NCBI GenBank assembly: GCA_040755195.1 | Contig: JBFMBL010000009.1 | Span: forward strand, 14,895-78,894 | DNA length: 64,000 nt | Direction of reading: 5' to 3' | Origin: SURF-55 sp040755195 | GTDB lineage: Bacteria > Bacillota > Desulfotomaculia > Desulfotomaculales > Ammonificaceae | In this document: positions 34,242-42,242 of the stretch, piece after piece | How the letters are laid out: every line of letters starts with the position of its first letter | How positions within the stretch are numbered: position 1 is the first letter of the stretch | Position numbers and translations under genes: made by a program | Notes under the pieces: model-generated | Database searches by the model: none | Seen by the model: only the letters and a program-made list of their open reading frames with translations | What the model was told of the DNA's origin: nothing

Positions 34242-36041
34242 ATGATTGACCGGGTGTTAGGAAAACGTTACAAGGTTTTGCAGGAAATCGGCGGGGGCGG
34301 GATGGCTGTCGTATACCAGGGCCAGGACCTGTTGCTGAACCGTTTTGTCACAGTAAAGGTGCTACGAGATGAATTCACCAAGGACCAGGATTTTGTTCGC
34401 CGCTTCCGCCATGAAGCGCGGGCTGTTGCAAGTTTGTCACATCCCAACATCGTAAGTGTCTACGATGTCGGTTGTGATGACGGGATTCAGTATCTTGTAA
34501 TGGAGTACGTTGAGGGACAAAACCTTAAGACTCTTATTAAAGAAGGAAAAGCAAACCTGAGCCTGGCCATGGTGGTGGCGCGCGACATTTGTGACGCGCT
34601 GGATCACGCCCATACCCGGGGTATCATTCATCGCGATGTTAAGCCGCATAATATCTTGATAACGACGGCGGGAAGGGCCAAGCTCACCGATTTTGGCATT
34701 GCACGTGCGGTGGGCGGCACAACTTTATCGGCCACCAAGACCCTTTTGGGTTCCGTGCAATATATCTCCCCTGAACAGGCCCGGGGTGAACCGGCGGATG
34801 CCAGGTCGGACATATACTCCCTCGGCGCCGTGCTCTACGAGACACTTACCGGCAAACCGCCCTTCACAGGTGATAACCCGGTTGCGGTCGCCATTAAACA
34901 CATACAGGAAAATCCCGTGTCCATCAGCAAAATAAATCATGAGGTTCCAACAGCGCTTGCGGCAATTGTTGAAAAGGCGATGGCGAAGAATCCGTCTATG
35001 CGTTTTCAATCCATAAAGGCCATGGCGTCGGAAGTGAATGAGTTGCTGGACGAATTGCCCTGGGACAACCTTAATGAACGGTGGGGTGATATAATAGGAC
35101 GCAAACGTCGGTTAAAACCCATTGGTTATGTTGTTTTAGGCGCTGTCTTTCTGTTACTGCTTTTCGGCAGTTGGTGGGCCGTTAAATGGTACCTTTACGT
35201 TCCGGAGGTTGTTGTTCCAGACCTCAAGGGGCAGGACGTGCATATGGCGCAACAAACGCTTCACGAAAACGGTTTGCGCTCCCAGGTCCAAGAGATGAAC
35301 AGCGCCGACGTCGACAAAGGAAAAGTCATGGGACAGGATATTGAACCGGGAAGCCGCGTTAAGAAAGGACGGCTTGTCACGCTTCTGGTCAGCCTCGGTC
35401 CACAAATGTGCACGGTCCCCGACGTCAGGGAAAGACTGGTTCAGGATGCCGAGATGATTCTCGTGAACGAAGGTTTTAGCGTTGCAGCGCGCACGGAGGT
35501 CTTCAGTGATGATGTTCCGGCCGGTTTGGTCTCAGACCAGGACCCGGTCCCCGGAGTCATGCGACCCAAAAACAGCTCTGTTAAACTATTCGTCAGCAGG
35601 GGTCCAAAGCCGGTTCTTAAAACCGTTCCGGGTGTTATCGGGTTAACCCTCGATGCCGCAAGAGAGAAGCTGACACAAACAGGTTTCACCCTCGGGGAAA
35701 CCATAAACAGGCAAACAAGCACCCAGTACCCCGTCGGATACGTCATTGCGCAGAATCCCGAAGCGGGCTCAAGCCTTGAAGCCGGGAAGGCCGTCATCGT
35801 TACTTTGAGCGAAGGGCCCGGGCCGACACCCAAAGAGGCAACGGTGAAGATGCGTATTCCGGACGACGGACGGGACCATTCGCTGCGAATAACCATAAAC
35901 GATTCCCGCGGGCTCACGGAAGCATACAATGAATCCCGATCCTCCGGTGAATGGGTATACGAGACGGTAACTTACTACGGGCCGGCCACAATCTCCGTTT
36001 ATTTGGACGGCCGGCTTGAAAGCGAACGAAGCCTTTCATAA
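34242..36041 (+). CDS. prkC: PASTA-domain serine/threonine protein kinase
   Basis: The product has 599 residues. The cytoplasmic Hanks kinase (about 10-270) has GGGGMAVVYQG, the VTVKV lysine, HRDVKPHNIL and DFGIA. One transmembrane helix (VLGAVFLLLLFGSWWAVKWYL, about 297-317) follows, then three extracellular PASTA repeats beginning VPDLKG, VPDVRE and VPGVIG, and a C-terminal beta-rich tail. In Bacillus it senses muropeptides and controls germination and growth. Confidence 0.95.
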   Translation: MIDRVLGKRYKVLQEIGGGGMAVVYQGQDLLLNRFVTVKVLRDEFTKDQDFVRRFRHEARAVASLSHPNIVSVYDVGCDDGIQYLVMEYVEGQNLKTLIKEGKANLSLAMVVARDICDALDHAHTRGIIHRDVKPHNILITTAGRAKLTDFGIARAVGGTTLSATKTLLGSVQYISPEQARGEPADARSDIYSLGAVLYETLTGKPPFTGDNPVAVAIKHIQENPVSISKINHEVPTALAAIVEKAMAKNPSMRFQSIKAMASEVNELLDELPWDNLNERWGDIIGRKRRLKPIGYVVLGAVFLLLLFGSWWAVKWYLYVPEVVVPDLKGQDVHMAQQTLHENGLRSQVQEMNSADVDKGKVMGQDIEPGSRVKKGRLVTLLVSLGPQMCTVPDVRERLVQDAEMILVNEGFSVAARTEVFSDDVPAGLVSDQDPVPGVMRPKNSSVKLFVSRGPKPVLKTVPGVIGLTLDAAREKLTQTGFTLGETINRQTSTQYPVGYVIAQNPEAGSSLEAGKAVIVTLSEGPGPTPKEATVKMRIPDDGRDHSLRITINDSRGLTEAYNESRSSGEWVYETVTYYGPATISVYLDGRLESERSLS

Positions 36042-36069
36042 ACAAGTCGCTCTTGATAAAAATCGAAAC

Positions 36070-36224
36070 GGAACGCGGCGAGGAGCGAGCAGTACAAGGA
36101 AGGCTCAGCCGGACGGGCCGGAGCGTATACGGAAATACGTGAGGACCCGGCCGGTGAGCCTAACGAAGTAATGCGAAGCTCATCGTCGCGCCCCACGGAA
36201 GAAGAACGCATTTTCCGAGGGAGG
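36070..36224 (+). ncRNA. Structured leader element, copy 2 (before rsgA)
   Basis: 155 nt, homologous to 18118-18274 throughout, from GGAACGCGGCGAG (36070-36082) to CGAGGGAGG, the ribosome site of rsgA. Helices: 36079-36086 with 36178-36185; GGCTCA (36102-36107) with TGAGCC (36155-36160); CCGG with CCGG; CGGG (36114-36117) with CCCG (36146-36149), where copy 1 has CGAA with TTCG; GCGTAT with ATACGT, where copy 1 has GCGTAC with GTACGT; a GTAA-capped hairpin; and CGGAA with TTCCG before the ribosome site. The internal loop CCGGA/GAGGA is unchanged. Confidence 0.65.
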
Positions 36225-36231
36225 TTAGGGG

Positions 36232-37116
36232 TTGCCGTTTGGACAGGTAGTACGGTTTCATGGAGGTTTTTACTATGTAATGGAGAAAAACACCGGCGTA
36301 ATAAGAGAATGCGTACGCCGCGGCAAGTTTGTAAAAGCACGGCTCTGCGTCGGGGATCTCGTGGTAATCAACGAAGCATCCCCGGGCAAATTTGTTATTG
36401 AAGAACTACTGCCGAGGCGGACGGAATTGGTCCGTCCTTTGGTTACCAACGTCGAGCAGGCGTTGATAGTTTTCGCGGCGGCGGATCCCGAACCCAATTT
36501 CAGGTTGCTTGACATTCTTCTTTTGATAAACATCATTGCGAAGATAAGACCGATTATCTGCTTTAATAAAATGGATCTTATTCCGGGAACTACCCGTCTG
36601 AAGCAGATCAAGACTTATGAGCTTGTCGGCTACCGCCTTTTTCTAACCAGCGCAACGACCGGTGAAGGAGTGGCTGAACTCCGCTCAGTTTTAAGAGGAC
36701 GTATCACGGTGATCACCGGCCCGTCGGGCGTAGGGAAATCAAGCTTGTTAAACGCCGCCGAACACGGCCTGCGACTGAAGATCGGAGAGATCAACCCTAA
36801 AACCCGTCGCGGCCGGCATGTTACAAGACTGACAGAACTACTTCCTCTAAAGGACGGGGGCTTCGTGGTCGACACGCCCGGTTTCACCAGTATTGACATC
36901 CCCGAAATTTCCCCCGCCGCTCTTGGAGGTTATTACCCGGAAATCGCAGCAAGGCTGGGGAATTGCAGATTCAACAACTGCCTGCACTTGAACGAACCGG
37001 GTTGTGGCGTACGTCAGGCGGTTCAAAACGGTGCGATCGCTCGTTTCAGGTACGACAATTACAGCAGCCTCCTGGCCAGTATAACCAAACAGGAAGGGAA
37101 GAAGCACTTTGATTAA
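36232..37116 (+). CDS. rsgA: Ribosome small-subunit-dependent GTPase RsgA
   Basis: Late 30S assembly GTPase. The product has 294 residues. An N-terminal OB fold precedes a circularly permuted GTPase, in the order NKMD (G4), GPSGVGKSS (G1), DTPGF (G3). The C-terminal zinc motif is CRFNNCLHLNEPGC. TTG start, 7 bases after the GGGAGG of the structured leader. It overlaps rpe by 8 bp. Confidence 0.95.
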   Translation: MPFGQVVRFHGGFYYVMEKNTGVIRECVRRGKFVKARLCVGDLVVINEASPGKFVIEELLPRRTELVRPLVTNVEQALIVFAAADPEPNFRLLDILLLINIIAKIRPIICFNKMDLIPGTTRLKQIKTYELVGYRLFLTSATTGEGVAELRSVLRGRITVITGPSGVGKSSLLNAAEHGLRLKIGEINPKTRRGRHVTRLTELLPLKDGGFVVDTPGFTSIDIPEISPAALGGYYPEIAARLGNCRFNNCLHLNEPGCGVRQAVQNGAIARFRYDNYSSLLASITKQEGKKHFD

Positions 37117-37765
37117 GATAGCTCCTTCAATCTTAGCCGCAGATTTTGCCCATCTTGCGGAAGAGGTCAAAAAGGTGGAACAAGCCGGTGTGTCTTACCT
37201 GCACGTAGATGTCATGGACGGCCGGTTCGTGCCGAACATCACCATAGGAGCCGGGGTTGTTGCCGCACTCCGGCCGAATACGCGTCTGATTCTGGACGTC
37301 CACTTGATGATTGACGCACCGGATCGCTACCTTACCGATTTTTCGCGCGCCGGAGCGGACATACTTACCGTGCACGCCGAGGCGTGCACGCACCTGCACC
37401 GTACCCTTGCATCAATCAGGGAATTGGGGGTTAAGGCGGGAGTTGCGTTGAACCCCGCTACGCCTCCCCAAGTATTAGACTACGTTTTAGATCTCGTGGA
37501 CTTGATTCTCGTTATGACCGTTAACCCCGGGTTTGGCGGACAGCAGTTCTTACCCGCTACGCTGCCAAAGATTACTTACATAAAAAATGCACTTTTACAA
37601 AGAAACCTGCTGGCGGAAATCGAGGTTGACGGCGGAATTAATATGCAAACCGCCGGCGAGGCGATTAAATACGGGGCAAACGTTTTAGTAGCCGGCTCGT
37701 CGGTATTCCGCTCCCCAGACCCGGTAAGAGCGGTTAAGGACCTTCTCAATGCGTCCACCAAGTGA
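37109..37765 (+). CDS. rpe: Ribulose-phosphate 3-epimerase
   Basis: It interconverts ribulose-5-phosphate and xylulose-5-phosphate. The product has 218 residues; (beta/alpha)8 barrel with KIAPSILAADFAHL, HVDVMDGRFVPN, LILDVHLMI, MTVNPGFGGQ and EVDGGIN. TTG start within the rsgA end; GGAAGGGAAG lies upstream. Confidence 0.96.
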   Translation: MIKIAPSILAADFAHLAEEVKKVEQAGVSYLHVDVMDGRFVPNITIGAGVVAALRPNTRLILDVHLMIDAPDRYLTDFSRAGADILTVHAEACTHLHRTLASIRELGVKAGVALNPATPPQVLDYVLDLVDLILVMTVNPGFGGQQFLPATLPKITYIKNALLQRNLLAEIEVDGGINMQTAGEAIKYGANVLVAGSSVFRSPDPVRAVKDLLNASTK

Positions 37766-37784
37766 TTATTTTCTCAAAAGCTAA

Positions 37785-37813
37785 TTGACCTTAATTAAAC
37801 TCTTAGATATAAT
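37785..37813 (+). promoter_or_regulatory. Sigma-A promoter upstream of rex
   Basis: TTGACC (37785-37790), exactly 17 bases, TATAAT (37808-37813). A leader of about 160 nt would precede rex. I see no known riboswitch in that leader. Confidence 0.75.
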
Positions 37814-37983
37814 AAGGCCGCGGAATCCTCTCAATTTCGCCGTTACAAGTCCAAAAATCTCTTCCGCCCGGAGCGCGTGAATTAGCTGTCTATCTGCATT
37901 GGATAGTGAAAAACCGCACGTAGTCTCCGTAATAACCAGGCATTACAAGGTCCTACTACCAGCAATTGAAGGAGGCATTAAGA

Positions 37984-38646
37984 TTGAAGGTAATGCGTGT
38001 TCCGGAGGCGACGGTAAGCAGGTTGTCGGTTTACTCACGTTTTCTTGACCGTCTGGATAAGAACGGCGTAGTGACTGTCTCCTCCGGCGAGATTGCAAAA
38101 GGTGTAGGAGTAAGCCCTGCACAAGTGCGTAAAGACCTTGCCTACTTCGGCGAATTTGGCACGCGGGGTGTCGGATACAACGTAAAGGATCTTACGCGTT
38201 ACATTCTGAAGATTCTCGGATTAACCCAGTTGTGGCCGGTAGTACTGGTGGGGGCGGGAAACCTCGGCACAGCATTGTGTGCTTACCGTGGATTTAAGGA
38301 CCGTGGGTTCAACATCGTCGGCGTTTTTGATAACGATCTTTTGAAAATAGGGAAGCGAATTCAAGAGCTTGAGGTATTGCCGATTGAAAAGGTTCCCGAA
38401 GTGGTGGCGCAACACGGTGTGCGCATAGGTATTATCGCCGTGCCCCAATCAGCCACGCAATCAGTGGCGGATCTTTTAGTAAAAAGCGGTGTGGAAGCGC
38501 TTCTTACCTTCGGGCCCGCCGTAGTCCAGGCTGATGAAAATGTAATCATCAGAAATGTCGACCTCTCGATAAAACTGGAAATCCTCACTTTCAATCTCGG
38601 TTTTAAAGAACTGCAACCATCATACTGGTTTGAGCCGAAAGTCTAA
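37984..38646 (+). CDS. rex: Redox-sensing transcriptional repressor Rex
   Basis: It senses the NADH/NAD ratio and represses fermentation and anaerobic genes. The product has 220 residues from TTG 37984, 8 bases after GAAGGAGG. The winged-helix N-terminus (SGEIAKGVGVSPAQVRKDLAYFGEFG) precedes a Rossmann domain with VGAGNLGTALCAYRGF. I looked for TTGTGAA-type operators near the hydrogenase and kor genes but saw no clear one. Confidence 0.95.
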   Translation: MKVMRVPEATVSRLSVYSRFLDRLDKNGVVTVSSGEIAKGVGVSPAQVRKDLAYFGEFGTRGVGYNVKDLTRYILKILGLTQLWPVVLVGAGNLGTALCAYRGFKDRGFNIVGVFDNDLLKIGKRIQELEVLPIEKVPEVVAQHGVRIGIIAVPQSATQSVADLLVKSGVEALLTFGPAVVQADENVIIRNVDLSIKLEILTFNLGFKELQPSYWFEPKV

Positions 38647-38729
38647 TCATAGCGTCAGACAAACATGATACTGCAACGCCGCGCTTGGTTCAGCCGGCAT
38701 ATCAGTCTACCGGACCGGGGTATCGGCCT

Positions 38730-40520
38730 CTATAAGTCATTCTTCCACGCAACCACCCTGTTTTTACCCATTAGTTTGGCCTGGTACATAGCCTCGTCCG
38801 CCCGCTGGATCATTTCGTCGCTTGTAAGTCCTGTACCGGGAGTGTACTCCGCAACTCCCAGGCTTACCGTAAGGAAAAAGCTCTCGCCCGATTCCAGGCT
38901 GATCGAGGTTGATGCAGCATTTTGTCGTAACTTTTCCGCCACAACCAGCCCGCCTTGAAGGTCGGTATTGGGGAGAACTATAACGAATTCTTCTCCGCCG
39001 TAGCGAACCATCAGGTCCATCTCCCGGAGCGACCCCTTAATCGTCCGGGCTATGGTCGCAAGGACCCTGTCACCGACATCATGCCCGTAAGTATCGTTAA
39101 TCATCTTAAACTGGTCGATATCCAAAAAGATAATCGCAAACGCTTCCCGCCTCCGGTTTGCTTCCGCAATGTGGCGCTGGAAATACTCTTCAAGAAATCG
39201 CCGATTATAAAGATTGGTAAGGGGATCGGTAAGTGACAGGTTGCGGTTCAGCTCGCTCAATCTAAGGTTGGACACCACCGCCGCCGTAACTGTAACAAAG
39301 CCCTCGATCGGTTTCCTGATTTCAGGATCAAAAAAGTTTGGTTTCATGCTGCAAACCCTGACCCAGCCGAAGGCACGTCCGCCGATAGCAAGGGGGTAAC
39401 ACACATAGCTTTTGACTTCCGGATCTACACAAGTGTACCGGCATCCCAAATCGTCGGCCACGTCTTCGACAACATAAGGACCCTGCGTACGGACAGCCTG
39501 GCATAACTCAACATCCTTCAGCACCGGGTAATCCAGGCGCGACGCTTTTTCGGAAAAATACTGCTCTTCACCGGTTATCCGCGAATAACGCGCAACAACC
39601 TTACCCTTCCTGCGGCCTTCATCAATAACCACGACGAGAATCTCATCAACCCCGAGGCGCTTCAAATAGTGAATCAAAAGTTCGTAAGCCTCTTCTTCGT
39701 TGATCAACGAAAAAGCTCGAATTCCAAAACCGGACAGATCGTTCAACCGGTTAAAGGTTCGTTTAATATCGGAACGCATCCGCTCAGCCGCTTCCGTAAT
39801 GCCTTCAAACTCTTTATAGCGCGCGGGTTCCAGCGGCAGGTTATAATTACCCCGGGCTATTGCTTTAAGGTTTAGAGAAATGCTTTTTATAGGGCCGAAC
39901 CAGTGGGAGGAAGCCGTGCTGATGACAAGACTGAGAATTACCAATAGGATAAACAGCAATACCAACCTGCTGACCAATAAATCCCGGACCATGTGATTTA
40001 CCTGGGTTTGCGGGGTACCGACGTAGAGAATCCCAACCACCTGCCCTCCGGTATCCCTGAGAGGCAGATAGGCGGTCTGGTAAGGCTTCCCCACAACTAT
40101 TGCGTGGCCGAAATAAGGCTCTCCGTTTTCCAGTACTTTTTCGTGCACGGGCTCAGAGACCCGAGTCCCGATGGCGGGTTTGCCGGACGGTCCCGGGACG
40201 GTGGTGGCGATGCGGATGTCGTGAAGGAAAATGGTGCAGGTATCGCCGGTTAAACCGGTGATCTTGTTGACAATCCGGTTACCATTCATAAGGGTGCCGC
40301 CTTTGTAAAGACGGTCGCCTTTGACTTCCCACTGCCCGGGGTAAAGGGCGTCAATCAGGGCGCCGGCCAAGTAAAGGTCGCCTTTAACTTTACTGACGGC
40401 AGCTTCTTCGGCGCAATTCTGGAGAACAAAAATCGTAAAAGCAAAGGCGACTATCGACTGCAACACTAAAGCCAGAATGATGAGCGCCAGTATTTGGTTT
40501 CGAAGTGAACGGTGTGGCAT
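38730..40520 (-). CDS. Membrane sensor diguanylate cyclase (Cache-HAMP-GAF-GGDEF)
   Basis: The product has 596 residues. A TM helix (about 8-32), an extracytoplasmic Cache-like domain (about 33-180, with TVPGPSGKPAIGTRVSEPV), a second TM (about 187-207), HAMP, a GAF-like domain (about 270-420) and a C-terminal GGDEF domain are read in order. The active-site motif is RYGGEEF, and an intact inhibitory site REMD lies five residues before it, so product feedback is expected. The GAF region has clustered cysteines (LGCRYTC, YVCYP, RVCS) that might bind a metal or haem. There is no EAL domain. No clear Shine-Dalgarno is visible. Confidence 0.92.
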   Translation of the reverse strand: MPHRSLRNQILALIILALVLQSIVAFAFTIFVLQNCAEEAAVSKVKGDLYLAGALIDALYPGQWEVKGDRLYKGGTLMNGNRIVNKITGLTGDTCTIFLHDIRIATTVPGPSGKPAIGTRVSEPVHEKVLENGEPYFGHAIVVGKPYQTAYLPLRDTGGQVVGILYVGTPQTQVNHMVRDLLVSRLVLLFILLVILSLVISTASSHWFGPIKSISLNLKAIARGNYNLPLEPARYKEFEGITEAAERMRSDIKRTFNRLNDLSGFGIRAFSLINEEEAYELLIHYLKRLGVDEILVVVIDEGRRKGKVVARYSRITGEEQYFSEKASRLDYPVLKDVELCQAVRTQGPYVVEDVADDLGCRYTCVDPEVKSYVCYPLAIGGRAFGWVRVCSMKPNFFDPEIRKPIEGFVTVTAAVVSNLRLSELNRNLSLTDPLTNLYNRRFLEEYFQRHIAEANRRREAFAIIFLDIDQFKMINDTYGHDVGDRVLATIARTIKGSLREMDLMVRYGGEEFVIVLPNTDLQGGLVVAEKLRQNAASTSISLESGESFFLTVSLGVAEYTPGTGLTSDEMIQRADEAMYQAKLMGKNRVVAWKNDL

Positions 40521-40557
40521 TGTTTATTCTATTATAAGTTTTATTTGATACATGTTT

Positions 40558-40586
40558 ATTTTAAGCCTATATACTTTTGCGTTCAA
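40558..40586 (-). promoter_or_regulatory. Candidate sigma-A promoter of the diguanylate cyclase gene
   Basis: On the minus strand, TTGAAC (40581-40586), 17 bases, TAAAAT (40558-40563). The leader would be about 30 nt. Confidence 0.5.
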
Positions 40587-40652
40587 GCCTGTTTCTTAAT
40601 AACCACAGGCGCTTTACGTCGCCCCAATAAAGGTGAAAAGCCATCAGACCAC

Positions 40653-40681
40653 TTGACTTTAGACCCATTTTGGAGCATAAT
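40653..40681 (+). promoter_or_regulatory. Sigma-A promoter of tRNA-Pro
   Basis: TTGACT (40653-40658), 17 bases, CATAAT (40676-40681), ending 17 bases before the tRNA. Confidence 0.65.
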
Positions 40682-40698
40682 TAAAGCTGTCGTGTAGG

Positions 40699-40776
40699 CG
40701 GGATGTAGCTCAGTTTGGCAAGAGCGCACGGTTCGGGACCGTGAGGTCGCTGGTTCAAGTCCAGTCATCCCGACCA
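40699..40776 (+). tRNA. tRNA-Pro (anticodon CGG)
   Basis: 78 nt with encoded CCA. The acceptor stem is CGGGATG/CATCCCG, D-stem GCTC/GAGC, anticodon stem CACGG/CCGTG with loop TTCGGGA (anticodon CGG), and T-loop TTCAAGT. A T7 stretch follows. Confidence 0.93.
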
Positions 40777-40925
40777 TTTTTTTATAACGGGTAGTACCCG
40801 ATTTCACTAACCAAATTNNNNNNNNNNNNNNNNNNNNNNNNNNNNNNNNNNNNNNNNNNNNNNNNNNNNNNNNNNNNNNNNNNNNNNNNNNNNNNNNNNN
40901 NNNNNNNNNNNNNNNNNCGTGTAGG

Positions 40926-41003
40926 CGGGATGTAGCTCAGTTTGGCAAGAGCGCACGGTTCGGGACCGTGAGGTCGCTGGTTCAAGTCCAGTCATCCCGA
41001 CCA
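40926..41003 (+). tRNA. tRNA-Pro (CGG), assembly duplicate of 40699-40776
   Basis: Identical to the copy across the gap, including flanks. It is counted as one gene in the real genome. Confidence 0.8.
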
Positions 41004-41044
41004 TTTTTTTATAACGGGTAGTACCCGATTTCACTAACCAAATT

Positions 41045-41249
41045 GTAACTATTCAGCCGCTTAGTGTTTCTCTGACGGAACGCGGCGAGATGCAAGCAAT
41101 TGGGAAGTGAGAAGTGCGAGGTTGGAAGTGGGATTCTCAAAGAAATTCGCTACGCGAATTTCCACAAGGTATCTCACATCTGACATCTCGCCTCCCACCT
41201 CTCAAATCGCAGCCTATCGCCGCGCCCAACGGGGTGCCTGAATAGTTAC
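41045..41249. mobile_element. MITE-like element before adk, carrying a nested insertion
   Basis: 12-bp perfect terminal inverted repeats, GTAACTATTCAG (41045-41056) and CTGAATAGTTAC (41238-41249). An 8-bp direct repeat ACCAAATT flanks it (41037-41044 and 41251-41258, one extra C on the right). Inside are GGAACGCGGCGAG and TATCGCCGCGCCCAACGGGGTGCC, the core shared with 44951-45035 and with the outer helix of the leader elements at 18118 and 36070. About 110 bp (41100-41212) with its own inverted symmetry interrupts the core hairpin. There is no transposase, so movement would need one in trans. Confidence 0.72.
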
Positions 41250-41276
41250 CACCAAATTACAGGAGGGGGAGAGAAC

Positions 41277-41915
41277 GTGAACCTGCTTATCATGGGGCCG
41301 CCGGGGGCCGGGAAAGGAACACAATCAGAGGTGTTGGTAAAGGAACTCAAGATTCCGCACATCTCCACGGGGGACATGCTCCGCGAAGCGGTAAAACAGG
41401 GTACCGAAATGGGTAAAAAGGCAAAGGAATACATGGATGCCGGTAAACTTGTTCCGGACAGCGTTATTATCGGTGTGGTTAAGGACCGGCTTGGGGACTG
41501 CAAAGAAGGTTTCCTTCTCGACGGTTTTCCGCGCACGGTGCCCCAGGCTGAAGCCCTGGATGAATCCCTCAAGGAACTCGCCATCAAACTCAACGGAGTC
41601 ATAAACATTAACGTGCCGCGGGAAAGGATCGTCGCCAGGTTGACCGGGCGCCGCGTATGCCGTTCCTGTGGTTCCACCTACCACGTAATATTCAACAAGC
41701 CGAAAGAAGAAGGCAAATGCGACAAATGCGGCGGTGAGCTTTACCAGCGCAGTGACGACACCGAGGCAACGGTGAATAATCGTCTGGACGTTTACGAGGC
41801 CCAAACCCAGCCGCTTATCGATTACTACAATAAACAGGGTGTAGTCCTGAACGTCAACGGTGATCAGGAAATCAGCGGCGTCCTCAAGGACATAATGTCG
41901 GCGCTAAAGAAGTAG
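41277..41915 (+). CDS. adk: Adenylate kinase
   Basis: It interconverts ATP and AMP with two ADP. The product has 212 residues with P-loop GPPGAGKGTQ, AMP-site STGDMLREA, DGFPRTVPQ, and a zinc-type lid with CRSCGSTYH and CDKCGG (four Cys). GTG start behind GGAGGGGGAG. The gene stands away from the usual ribosomal-protein operon. A transposon-like element ends 27 bp before its start. Confidence 0.96.
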   Translation: MNLLIMGPPGAGKGTQSEVLVKELKIPHISTGDMLREAVKQGTEMGKKAKEYMDAGKLVPDSVIIGVVKDRLGDCKEGFLLDGFPRTVPQAEALDESLKELAIKLNGVININVPRERIVARLTGRRVCRSCGSTYHVIFNKPKEEGKCDKCGGELYQRSDDTEATVNNRLDVYEAQTQPLIDYYNKQGVVLNVNGDQEISGVLKDIMSALKK

Positions 41916-41941
41916 ACATTCAGTTCGTTATCGACTATGAT

Positions 41942-41991
41942 GCCATCAGCCGGTTCTGCAAACAAAATTGATTGCGGTTCCGGCTGATGGC
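41942..41991. repeat. Inverted repeat between adk and the zinc-ribbon gene
   Basis: GCCATCAGCCGG (41942-41953) and CCGGCTGATGGC (41980-41991) pair perfectly, with a weaker inner GCAA/TTGC. There is no T tail on the plus strand, so it is not a clear terminator. Confidence 0.55.
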
Positions 41992-42041
41992 GTAAAAGTT
42001 GTCTTATAATAATATTAAAATCTTTCAGAAAGGATGATATT

Positions 42042-42224
42042 ATGGACAAAAGATGTATCCTCTGCGGGCGGAAATTCGAGACAGACGACATCGAAGACCT
42101 GGTGGCGGAGGAAGAGGACGATCCTTTTGCGACTCCTAAGAAACCGGCTTCGGTTTGCCCGCTTTGCCAGGCGAAATTAAGGCACGAAGCCGAGGATGCT
42201 CAGAAAAATCCAAAACCTGTATAA
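42042..42224 (+). CDS. Small zinc-ribbon protein
   Basis: The product has 60 residues with two CxxC pairs (CILCGRKF and CPLCQAKL) separated by an acidic stretch. It probably binds one zinc. AAAGGATGAT precedes ATG. It lies 18 bp before the UPF0182 gene, so the two are likely co-transcribed. Small proteins of this type are widespread in Firmicutes; their role is unknown. Confidence 0.8.
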   Translation: MDKRCILCGRKFETDDIEDLVAEEEDDPFATPKKPASVCPLCQAKLRHEAEDAQKNPKPV

Positions 42225-42242
42225 TCCAAAGGAGGTTTTGCC

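Larger units (their letters stand above)
40691..41044. other. Assembly gap 3 with exact 127-bp flanking duplication
   Basis: 100 N at 40818-40917. Bases 40691-40817 and 40918-41044 are identical over 127 bp and both contain the tRNA-Pro. This is the signature of unmerged k=127 contig ends. The duplication ends exactly at the base before the transposon-like element at 41045. Confidence 0.88.

Noticed and set aside
36070..36224. T-box leader before rsgA
   Set aside because: There is no AGGGTGG-ACCGCG antiterminator or tRNA-acceptor-binding TGGN bulge, and the downstream gene is not amino-acid related.
40699..41003. Tandem tRNA-Pro genes
   Set aside because: The flanks are identical over exactly 127 bp around the N gap, so this is one gene duplicated by assembly.
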